Notes under the pieces: generated by a model
Database searches by the model: none
The model's input: only the letters and a program-made list of their open reading frames with translations
What the model was told of the DNA's origin: nothing
Shown here: piece after piece, positions 1 through 5,766 of the stretch
How the letters are laid out: each line of letters opens with the position of its first letter
Numbering within the stretch: position 1 is the first letter of the stretch
Position numbers and translations under genes: made by a program
Assembly (NCBI GenBank): GCA_025356695.1
Contig: JANXSE010000068.1
Coordinates: 1 to 9,769, forward strand
DNA from: Betaproteobacteria bacterium
GTDB lineage: Bacteria > Pseudomonadota > Gammaproteobacteria > Burkholderiales > SG8-41
Direction: 5' to 3'
DNA length: 9,769 nucleotides

Positions 1-92
1 ACAGGTTTGGCGGGCCAGGTTTGTGCTACGCCGTCACTCGCGGCAAACACCGCCACGTGCGCCATCAATACCAGCTGCCAGGTTGCTCGCAT
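1..92 (-). CDS. Bug/TctC-family periplasmic solute-binding protein, N-terminal fragment (runs off the window)
   Basis: Only the first 30 or so codons are visible, and the gene continues beyond the left edge. Reading leftward from ATG 92-90, the protein begins MRATWQLVLMAHVAVF, a short basic start and a hydrophobic stretch. It then gives a VAQ-type cleavage site followed by TWPAKPV. The W/YPxKPxR motif right after the signal peptide is the classic mature N-terminus of Bug (TctC-like) extracytoplasmic receptors, which bind carboxylates and related small molecules. An in-frame ATG at 116-114 would add eight residues but has no Shine-Dalgarno sequence. ATG 92 has GGGAG (101-105) eight bases upstream, so I prefer it. 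The gene starts 34 bp after the stop of the outer-membrane protein gene, in the same direction, and is probably its operon partner. The family call rests on a short motif plus context. Confidence 0.72.
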   Translation of the reverse strand, partial: MRATWQLVLMAHVAVFAASDGVAQTWPAKP

Positions 93-126
93 TGCCAAGA
101 CTCCCGTTTGTGCCATCGCGCGCGGC

Positions 127-966
127 CTAGAACCGCATGCCGACCGCGGCACGCGTCATATTGCTGTTCGTATAGTTTGCCTTCGGATCGACAGCCAGCC
201 GCGCGAACCATTGTGCATAGTCGATTGTGAGCGCGACGCCGGTTCCGCGAAAAAATTCGGCGTCGGGCTCGCTGCGCCCCTCGCGCTGGAACAAGTCGAC
301 GGTCATGCGCGTTTTCTCGCCAGTTTTCGTGCGCAGCACCAGATGCGTCACGCGCTGGCCGGTGTGCAGGCGATCGTCGCGGACCTGGAACAGCGTCAGC
401 GCGGTCGACTGGTCTGGGCGCCAGCCGCCACCGAGCAGGATCGAATCGTTGGGATCGAAATTGAGGTTGTAATACGGCTGCAGATTGGTGCGCCCGAAGC
501 CGGCCAGCGCGAAGAACGGCGTTTTCTTTTCATCGCTGAGTTCGAGCGTAGCACTCGAGCCGAGAAAGCCGCGCGTCGCATACTGCGCGGAGGCGATGAT
601 TTTTCCGAACGGCAGCGCGAACTGATGTTCGTAGCCGGTACGCAGCTGCTGAAATTCGGAACCGCGCTGATACTGGCCGACCCAGAACACATCGTCTGCG
701 AGATTGCCGCGCAGATTGAGATCGAACGCCGAACGCGCCGCCGTATCATGATAGAAGCTCGGCGTCAGCTTCCATGCGATCCCCTGCCCGTCCGGTGCCG
801 CTTCATTGGGCTCGATGTTGGCGCGGTCGTCGATCGCAAAAGCGGACGATGTAACAATGCCGAGTAATAACATCGAAATAGTGCCCAACACTTTCGTCCA
901 CTGGCGCAAACGCCGTTCGGCGCTGATGACGGCCATGGCAAAGCGGAGGGAAATTTTTGCTGCCAT
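127..966 (-). CDS. predicted outer-membrane beta-barrel protein of unknown function (279 aa)
   Basis: I do not recognise a named family. Residues 1-44 form a long signal peptide: a basic n-region (ERRLRQWTK, 17-25), a hydrophobic core (VLGTISMLLLGIV) and an SAFA cleavage site near residue 44. The rest alternates polar and hydrophobic residues, rich in aromatic residues and glycine (GQYQRGSEF, SAQYATRGFLG, LQPYYNLNF, ILLGGGWRPD), as in antiparallel membrane beta-strands. It ends TRAAVGMRF, and a C-terminal Phe is the usual outer-membrane barrel assembly signal. About 235 mature residues would suit a barrel of roughly 8-12 strands. The first ATG is supported by GGAGG (971-975) four bases upstream; the Met at residue 11 has no such site. 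It lies between the UGSC selenoprotein gene and a Bug receptor gene, so a role as outer-membrane channel or anchor for the same solute is possible but unproven. Confidence 0.75.
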   Translation of the reverse strand: MAAKISLRFAMAVISAERRLRQWTKVLGTISMLLLGIVTSSAFAIDDRANIEPNEAAPDGQGIAWKLTPSFYHDTAARSAFDLNLRGNLADDVFWVGQYQRGSEFQQLRTGYEHQFALPFGKIIASAQYATRGFLGSSATLELSDEKKTPFFALAGFGRTNLQPYYNLNFDPNDSILLGGGWRPDQSTALTLFQVRDDRLHTGQRVTHLVLRTKTGEKTRMTVDLFQREGRSEPDAEFFRGTGVALTIDYAQWFARLAVDPKANYTNSNMTRAAVGMRF

Positions 967-984
967 AACGCCTCCAGCAAACTC

Positions 985-1066
985 CTTCCCCCTTGATGGG
1001 GGAAGGTGGGGATGGGGGTGAAAATTATTGCGGATGCGGCGCTTCTCACCCCTACCCTGTCAAGGG
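985..1066. repeat. REP-like palindromic repeat between the UGSC and outer-membrane protein genes
   Basis: The 115-bp gap 967-1081 holds no gene. It contains a perfect 8-bp hairpin, CTTCCCCC (985-992), loop TTGAT, GGGGGAAG (998-1005). Next come a G-rich stretch ending GGGGGTGA and, about 25 bp further on, a C-rich counterpart beginning TCACCCCTACCC, so the two halves are roughly inverted. This layout is common for short intergenic palindromes in Proteobacteria. In the minus-strand transcript it could slow polymerase or protect mRNA ends between the two genes. No U-run follows the hairpin, so a canonical intrinsic terminator is not supported. Confidence 0.55.
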
Positions 1067-1081
1067 GAGCGAATTTCTTTG

Positions 1082-2677
1082 TCAGGTAATTTCCTTCGTC
1101 ACCGAGCGCACGTGTCCCGACATCGGAATGTAAACCGAATGCGTGCCGGGCCCGCCGGCGACAAGGATGCCGATGTCGTCGGACTTCACCGAAATCGGCA
1201 GCAGGGTGTCGCGCGTAATCTCGCCGAGATCAGCTTTGCGGCCGACCTGCGTGCGGCCGAAATCTTTTGCCGACAGACGGTGGCCGGACAGCCGCGCCTG
1301 ATCCCACAGGCGCTTTTTGACGTCCGCTTTGGAGAGGCCGTCACGATGCAGGATCTCGGCGTGTTCGGGCGACAGGATCAGCCACGGCTCGCCGGCGTAG
1401 ATGAAATCGCTGCTCGCCGGGAAGGTCATGGTGTCGGCGATGATGCGCAACAGGTCTTGCGAATCTTTCGCGTGCGAGTTCATGTTCCAGGTGCCGAGCG
1501 CGCCGACGGTGGTGACGGTGTTTTGTTCCTTCTTGAAACCACGCTCGACGTGCAGCGGCTCCCACGGGCTCAAGTCCTCGTTCTCGGCGCAGCAGAACGT
1601 GTACTTGCCGGGCTGGCCCTGCGTCGCGCGGTCCATGTCGCCGGCCTGCGCACCGCCGATGTTCTGCTGGATCAGGCGCATCGCGCGACCGAGCGTGGCG
1701 TTGGCCCACGCACCGGGGCCGAGGCAGTTGCCGCCGCTGTTGACGCCGAGTTCCTTCGCGATCGGGCCGTTGACGATCAGGAACACCGCGGCGGGGTTGG
1801 TCGTCGCCTGCACGCCACGCAGGTTGAAGCGCGGGTCGGAGATTGCCGCGGTCGCTGCGATCAGCACCGGCAGGTATTCGGGATAGCAGCCGGCCATCAC
1901 CGCGTTGATCGCAATGCGTTCGACCGTCGCCACGCCGAAGCCGGGCGCCACCGCGCCGACCACTTCGTCGGGCTTGCGCGTGGTCTCTTTCAACATGCGC
2001 TCGACGCGTTCGCGCGTCGGCGGCACCGCCGGCAGGCCGTCGCTCCAGCGGCGTTCGAGCAGCAGCCGGTTGAAGGTCTCGATGTCGTCGGCGACTTCAA
2101 TTTCGTTCGCGCGAGCGCCGCCGGTCGCGCTCGCGGCGGCAGTCGCCGCGGGCGCCTCGCACAGCAACCGCGCGATGTCGCCAACGCAGTCCTCGGCGAT
2201 CTTGCGGATCTGCTCGCGCGTGCGAATGCCGAACGGGTGCGGCACCAATGCAACCGGCAGCCCGGGAAAACCGAGCGCGCGCGACTGGCCGACGCCCAAT
2301 CCCTTGAACGCCGTCGAGCAGATGGTTACCGCGGCGAGGCCGCGCTTGGCTGCTTCAACACTGTCGTGGACACTCCACGACGTGCAAGACCCTCAATCGC
2401 CGGAGCCGGTGATAACGGCGTCGCAGCGTTCTACATAGTCCTTGAGTACCGATTCCTCGACCGGCACCTGGCCAGGCTTGCGGTGCGTGAGCACCGCCGC
2501 GACCTTGTACTGGCTGATCAGCAACTCGCCGAGATCTTCGACGAGGTACTGGAAATTCGGTTTGGCGTTGTCGATGAAGCCGATTGTTTTGCCGGCGAGC
2601 CCGTCGAGCACCGTCTGCGTGCGCGCCGCGTGCTGCGGCGGTGCGATCGGATCGAGTATCGTGGTTGTTGATGCCAT
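1082..2677 (-). CDS. UGSC-family selenoprotein with in-frame UGA read as selenocysteine (531 aa), fused to a C-terminal domain of unknown function
   Basis: One gene is read through TGA 2395-2393 as selenocysteine 95. The N-terminal domain (about 1-175) looks like an alpha/beta nucleotide- or thiol-type fold: KTIGFIDNAKPNF (29-41), DAVITGSGD (86-94), then U95-G-S-C98 followed by TSWSVHD. U95 and C98 form a UxxC redox pair. Downstream come VTICSTAF and PGLPVALVPHPFGI, the usual continuation in the UGSC family, whose function is unknown. An Ala-rich linker (about 174-190) leads to a domain of about 335 residues with motifs RWSDGLPAVPPT, MAGCYPEYLPV, GVNSGGNCLGPG, TFCCAENEDLSPW and a glycine-rich end VAGGPGTHS. 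I cannot assign that domain. ATG 2677 has AAGGA five bases upstream; the TTG at 2299 that would start the downstream half alone has no properly spaced site. The final stop is also TGA. The gene follows an MmgE/PrpD gene on the same strand. Decoding requires selA, selB, selC and selD elsewhere in the genome. A nonsense mutation is the alternative reading, made unlikely by the exact motif match and the hairpin. Confidence 0.9.
2358..2395 (-). promoter_or_regulatory. bacterial SECIS-type hairpin for UGA recoding
   Basis: Downstream of the UGA the mRNA folds into GUCGUGGA-GUG-UCCACGAC, a perfect 8-bp stem (arms 2381-2374 and 2370-2363) with a GUG loop (2373-2371). Below it, GCAC (2385-2382) pairs with GUGU (2361-2358) around one bulged A (2362), including one G-U pair. 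The loop starts 20 nt after the UGA, with a G as its first base. From memory of the family, bacterial SECIS elements need an apical loop about 16-37 nt after the UGA, with a G in its first two positions, and this one fits. Its role would be to bind SelB carrying Sec-tRNA. The fold was done by eye, not by energy calculation. Confidence 0.82.
2393..2395 (-). other. UGA selenocysteine codon (Sec95) of the UGSC protein
   Basis: On the minus strand the codons run ACC GGC TCC GGC GAT TGA GGG TCT, then TGC ACG TCG TGG, giving T-G-S-G-D-U-G-S-C-T-S-W. The TGA sits at the selenocysteine position that gives the UGSC family its name. The frame stays open on both sides, with 94 codons before it and 436 after it. 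Confidence 0.9.
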
Positions 2678-2710
2678 GTGTGTCCTTAACAGTTGCTTGC
2701 TGAAGCCACT

Positions 2711-2740
2711 TCGTCACTCCTGCGAAAGCGGGAGTCCAGA
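2711..2740. repeat. REP-like hairpin with GAAA loop
   Basis: ACTCCTGC (2716-2723), loop GAAA, GCGGGAGT (2728-2735) forms an 8-bp stem with one wobble pair. It is flanked by TCGTC on the left and CCAGA on the right. It resembles the very widespread proteobacterial repeat of the form GTCATTCCCGCGAAAGCGGGAATCC, which is why I call it a dispersed repeat and not a gene-specific site. Confidence 0.65.
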
Positions 2741-2745
2741 CAGCG

Positions 2746-2835
2746 CGTAGGATAGGTTGAGCGCGGCGAAACCCATCGTCAATCGTTCGTCTGCGGCGAT
2801 GGGTTTCGGCCCTGCGGGCCTCAACCCATTCTACG
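2746..2835. repeat. nested palindromic repeat (cruciform-like, about 90 bp)
   Basis: Outer arms CGTAGGATAGGTTGAG (2746-2761) and CTCAACCCATTCTACG (2820-2835) are inverted copies matching at 14 of 16 positions. Inside lies a perfect 12-bp inverted repeat, CGAAACCCATCG (2767-2778) with CGATGGGTTTCG (2797-2808). It is followed by a small hairpin, GGCCC-TGC-GGGCC (2808-2820). The whole folds as a branched structure in either strand. This kind of GATGGGTTTCG/CTCAACCCAT element is a common intergenic repeat in beta- and gammaproteobacteria. It lies in the 199-bp gap between the MmgE/PrpD and UGSC genes. Confidence 0.7.
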
Positions 2836-2841
2836 AACTTC

Positions 2842-2868
2842 CCCGGAATACGCTGCGCTCCTTCCGGG
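2842..2868. repeat. REP-like hairpin with CGCTGCGCT core
   Basis: CCCGGAA (2842-2848) pairs with TTCCGGG (2862-2868) around a loop containing TACGCTGCGCTCC. The hairpin ends just before the stop codon region of the leftward MmgE/PrpD gene (2877-2879). It resembles the hairpin at 7752-7777, which has the same CGCTGCGCT core between GGAA and TTCC arms. Confidence 0.6.
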
Positions 2869-2876
2869 CTACAAAT

Positions 2877-4286
2877 CTAGGCGATCACAAACCCCGGCGG
2901 AATCGCCGACACGTCCTTCATATCCTCGAGCTTCCATAACTGCGCGAGCAGCGTGTCGCATTGCTTCACGCCGAGCGGCTCTTCGCACAGCGTGCGGAAT
3001 TTGTCCGCGATCTCCTGATCGCTCTTCGGCGCCGACAACTCGTCTTTCGCGCCGCCCGCTTCGCCGACCATTTTCTCGCCGTTGGCCAGGGTCACCGTGA
3101 CGCGCGTGCGGTGCTCGACCGGCAGCTTGATATAGGCGGCGGTGAATTCTTCGTTCTCGACGACCTCGATCTTGTGGATCAGCGCGCGCAGCGCCGGGTT
3201 CCACAGGTGGGCGTCGTTGAACGAGCGCGGCGTGATCGTGCCGTCCATCAGCGTGGCAGCGACGACATACGGAATGCTGTGGTCGGCGGTTTCGCGCGTG
3301 TCCGGGTTCCAGCGGTGCCCGCCGGTGCCGACGCGTTCCTTCGCCTTCTTGTAGACCTCGACCGTGATCTTGCTGACTGCCGCGAGATCGCGCAGCGGCG
3401 CAATGTGTTCAGCCGCGAGCACGGATGAAATCGTGGTGCCGCAGCAGGCGCGCGGCTTGATCAGCGAATGCTGGATCTTGAACGGCGCACCGAAACCGCC
3501 GAGCGAAATCTCGAATTTGTCGCGCGCGACGTGGTCGCGCCAGCCGCCCCTGCCCTCGAACGGCAGGTGCGGGCCTTCCATGCCCGCGCGTGCGAGGATC
3601 GCCGCGAACACGCCGGCGCGGCCGGCGTGACCCGAAGCGACCGCCTTGTACATCGAGTAATGCCCCATGCGCACCTGGCGCAGGACCACGTTCGGCACTG
3701 CCGCCATCGAAATGCATTGCGACAGTTTGTCGGCCGGCAGGTTGAACAGCTTGCCCGAGGCGACCGCGCTGCCGAGCGTGCAGAAATTGGTGTGATCGAA
3801 ACCCATGCCGACGTTTTTGAACACGTCGGAGAAACTTTGATAGACCTCGTAGGCCAGCACAACACTAGTGATGAAGTCGCGGCCGCCCGCCTTGACGTGT
3901 TCCGCCGCCGCCAGCGTCGGCGTCAACACATCGCTTGGATGGCCGCCGAAAGCGCCGGGCCAGTGGTAGATGTCGTTCATCTCGACGTAGCGCGCGGTGG
4001 ACGCGTTTACATAGGCAGCCATCTCCGGCGTGGTCTTCATGCGCGTGCCGATGACGGTGGCGCCGTTGTCGTTCGGCATGCTTGCCGCGACGTCGCGCGC
4101 GATGCGGCAGGGATCAGCGAAGAAGCCGCCGATCAGCGAACCCAGCGTGTCGATCACGCGCACTTTGGCGGCATGCACGATATCCGCCGGCAGATCGGCG
4201 TAGCGCAGCTTGCTCGCGTAATCGACGAGCTTCAGTTGTATGCTGTCGACCGCGCGTTCCAGTGTCTTTTCAACCGGCTTGTTCAT
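2877..4286 (-). CDS. MmgE/PrpD family protein (469 aa), leftward copy
   Basis: This is a cytoplasmic enzyme of the MmgE/PrpD family, which includes 2-methylcitrate dehydratase, cis-aconitate decarboxylase and iminodisuccinate epimerase. All act on small di- or tricarboxylates. Family marks are VRVIDTLGSLIGG (42-54), the NASTARYVEMNDIYHW segment (94-109) followed by GGHPSDVLTPTLAAAEH, and KPRACCGTTISSVLAAEH (277-294). HSIPYVVAATLMDG follows at 336-349. The N-terminal helical and C-terminal alpha/beta parts are both complete, and the length is normal for the family. ATG 4286 has GGGGAG (4293-4298) six bases upstream. A good sigma70-type promoter lies upstream at 4331-4359. It is first in the leftward unit, ahead of the UGSC gene. 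The exact substrate cannot be read from sequence. Confidence 0.93.
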   Translation of the reverse strand: MNKPVEKTLERAVDSIQLKLVDYASKLRYADLPADIVHAAKVRVIDTLGSLIGGFFADPCRIARDVAASMPNDNGATVIGTRMKTTPEMAAYVNASTARYVEMNDIYHWPGAFGGHPSDVLTPTLAAAEHVKAGGRDFITSVVLAYEVYQSFSDVFKNVGMGFDHTNFCTLGSAVASGKLFNLPADKLSQCISMAAVPNVVLRQVRMGHYSMYKAVASGHAGRAGVFAAILARAGMEGPHLPFEGRGGWRDHVARDKFEISLGGFGAPFKIQHSLIKPRACCGTTISSVLAAEHIAPLRDLAAVSKITVEVYKKAKERVGTGGHRWNPDTRETADHSIPYVVAATLMDGTITPRSFNDAHLWNPALRALIHKIEVVENEEFTAAYIKLPVEHRTRVTVTLANGEKMVGEAGGAKDELSAPKSDQEIADKFRTLCEEPLGVKQCDTLLAQLWKLEDMKDVSAIPPGFVIA

Positions 4287-4303
4287 GCCGTGCTCCCCGC
4301 TGG

Positions 4304-4325
4304 GTTAAACTCATTGTTGTTGAAC
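4304..4325. promoter_or_regulatory. pair of GTTNAAC boxes, possible operator
   Basis: GTTAAAC (4304-4310) and GTTGAAC (4319-4325) are each palindromic of the form GTTNAAC. They are spaced 15 bp centre to centre in the gap between the divergent MmgE/PrpD genes. They overlap or lie just downstream of the expected leftward transcription start near 4324, where a repressor could block transcription. No regulator gene is in the window, and two 7-bp boxes can arise by chance. Confidence 0.25.
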
Positions 4326-4330
4326 TGAAA

Positions 4331-4359
4331 ATTATAGTCCCGGTGACCCAAGCCGCCAA
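4331..4359 (-). promoter_or_regulatory. sigma70-type promoter for the leftward MmgE/PrpD-UGSC unit
   Basis: On the minus strand, TTGGCG (4359-4354) is followed by 17 bp and then TATAAT (4336-4331), a perfect -10 box. Transcription would begin near 4324 and leave a leader of about 38 nt containing the GGGGAG ribosome site. This AT-rich patch is the only clear one in the 91-bp divergent gap. A rightward promoter must also lie here, but I see no convincing -35/-10 pair for it. Confidence 0.6.
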
Positions 4360-4377
4360 ACCTATTCGTTGCTGCGC

Positions 4378-5766
4378 ATGAGCATCGCGCGCGAACTCGC
4401 CCGCCGTATCGTTGCGACGCGCACCGACGCCCTGCCCGCCGAAGCGCTGGCGTGGAGCAAGGTCGGGCTGCTCGATACTGTCGGCGTGACACTCGCCGGC
4501 GCACGCGAAGACGCGCCGCGCCTCGTCGAGGACGTGCTGACCTCGTCCGAGGCGGGTACTAGCCTCGTCTTCGGCGGTAACCGCCGTGTCGGCGCGCTCG
4601 ACGCCGCACTGATCAACGGCACCGCCGCGCATGCGCTCGATTACGACAATGCAACGAACACGATGTTCGGGCACGCTTCGGCAACCATGCTGCCGGCGCT
4701 GATCGCCGCCGGCGAAGCGCATGGCGGCAGCGGCCGCGAGCTGCTCGCCGCGCACGTGGTCGGTTTCGAAGCCGGCGCACGGCTAGGCCGCGGCCTCAAC
4801 ATGCATCACTACGAAAAAGGCTGGCACCCGACTTCAACACTCGGCGTGTTCGCGGTGGCTGCGGCCTGCGCGCATTTCCTCAAGCTCGATGAAGACCAGA
4901 CCGCGACCGCACTGGCAATGGCAACTTCGCTCGCGGCGGGCATCAAGGCCAATTTCGGCACCATGACCAAGCCGCTGCACGTCGGCCAGTGCGCGCGTGG
5001 CGGGCTGATGGCGGCGCTGCTCGCGCGCAAGGGTTTCACCGCCAACCACGACGCCTTCGAACACAAGCAGGGTTTTTTCAACGTCTACAACGGCGCCGGC
5101 ACTTTCGACGCGGCGAAGATACTGGAAGGCTGGGGCGAACCGTTCGACATCGTCGCGCCCGGCGCCTGCTATAAACAATATCCGTGCTGCGCCAGCACGC
5201 ATGCGGCGGTCGACGCCGCGCTCGATATCCGCGCGCAAATCACCAAAATGAGCGGCGCCATCGACGCGGCGAAGATCGCGCGCGTCGAGTCGTGGACCTC
5301 GGCGCAGCGTTTAGCGCATACCAACCGGCCGCAACCGGCGAGTTCGCTCGATGCCAAGTTCAGCGTGCAGTATTGCGTCGCGCGCGCGCTGCTCGACGGC
5401 CGCGTGCAGTTCGAAGACCTCGAAGGCGATGCCTATCGCGAACCGCGCGTGCGCGATCTGCTGACCCGCACCCACGCCACCCCGTTCACCGAAGGCGCCT
5501 TTGCCTCGGGCAACCACGTCGGCGCCGAAGTCAAAGTCACGCTCACTGACGGCCGCATGTTCGGCGCAAAAATCGCCAAACCGCTCGGACGCACCTCGGC
5601 GAACCCGATTGCGCAGGATGCGATGCTGACCAAATTCGAGAGCTGCGCCGCGCGCGTTTTGCCGGCGGCGCAGATCAAAAGCATCGCGCAGGCGATTGAA
5701 ACCTTCGAGCACCGCACTTCGATCAGCGCATTTACCGCGCTGCTTGAAACGGATTCCGCCTCATGA
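4378..5766 (+). CDS. MmgE/PrpD family protein (462 aa), rightward copy
   Basis: This is a second member of the MmgE/PrpD family, clearly divergent from the leftward copy. Family marks are KVGLLDTVGVTLAG (28-41), LINGTAAHALDYDNATNTMF (78-97) followed by GHASATMLPALIAAGE, and GWHPTSTLGVFAVAAACA. Also present are NFGTMTKPLHVGQCARGG (192-209) and KQYPCCASTHAAVDAAL (266-282), then FSVQYCVARALLDG near the hinge to the C-terminal lid. The length is normal and the protein looks intact. I chose ATG 4378; the in-frame TTG at 4369 would add three residues. Neither has a strong ribosome site. The stop overlaps the next gene's start (ATGA at 5763-5766), so translation is probably coupled to the Bug receptor. 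Likely acts as a hydratase, dehydratase, decarboxylase or epimerase on a carboxylic acid; the substrate is unknown. Confidence 0.93.
   Translation: MSIARELARRIVATRTDALPAEALAWSKVGLLDTVGVTLAGAREDAPRLVEDVLTSSEAGTSLVFGGNRRVGALDAALINGTAAHALDYDNATNTMFGHASATMLPALIAAGEAHGGSGRELLAAHVVGFEAGARLGRGLNMHHYEKGWHPTSTLGVFAVAAACAHFLKLDEDQTATALAMATSLAAGIKANFGTMTKPLHVGQCARGGLMAALLARKGFTANHDAFEHKQGFFNVYNGAGTFDAAKILEGWGEPFDIVAPGACYKQYPCCASTHAAVDAALDIRAQITKMSGAIDAAKIARVESWTSAQRLAHTNRPQPASSLDAKFSVQYCVARALLDGRVQFEDLEGDAYREPRVRDLLTRTHATPFTEGAFASGNHVGAEVKVTLTDGRMFGAKIAKPLGRTSANPIAQDAMLTKFESCAARVLPAAQIKSIAQAIETFEHRTSISAFTALLETDSAS

Noticed and set aside
7..867. 286-codon plus-strand frame at the left edge
   Set aside because: It is antisense to the outer-membrane protein gene and the Bug fragment, with no signal, domain or ribosome site. 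The minus-strand proteins have a signal peptide and a barrel C-terminus.
985..1005. Intrinsic terminator for the UGSC gene
   Set aside because: The hairpin is strong but has no T-run on either strand, and it resembles a dispersed palindromic repeat. Transcription may well continue into the outer-membrane protein gene.
1082..2299. Separate 405-residue gene starting at TTG 2299
   Set aside because: The TTG has no properly spaced ribosome site, and the start would cut the UGSC domain just after its motif. It is the downstream part of the selenoprotein.
1028..2671. Long open frame of 547 codons on the plus strand, antisense to the UGSC gene
   Set aside because: Its product is Arg-, Ala- and His-rich with no recognisable motif, as expected from the reverse of a GC-rich coding region. 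The minus-strand reading carries clear family motifs and a ribosome site. Its length does show that the region is one continuous coding block.
2393..2677. Nonsense-mutated pseudogene as explanation for the internal TGA
   Set aside because: The TGA is exactly at the family's selenocysteine position, is followed by GSC and a SECIS-like hairpin, and no other disruption occurs in 436 further codons.
3468..4328. 286-codon plus-strand frame over the leftward MmgE/PrpD gene
   Set aside because: It is antisense to a full-length MmgE/PrpD protein with many conserved motifs, and its own product shows no family resemblance.
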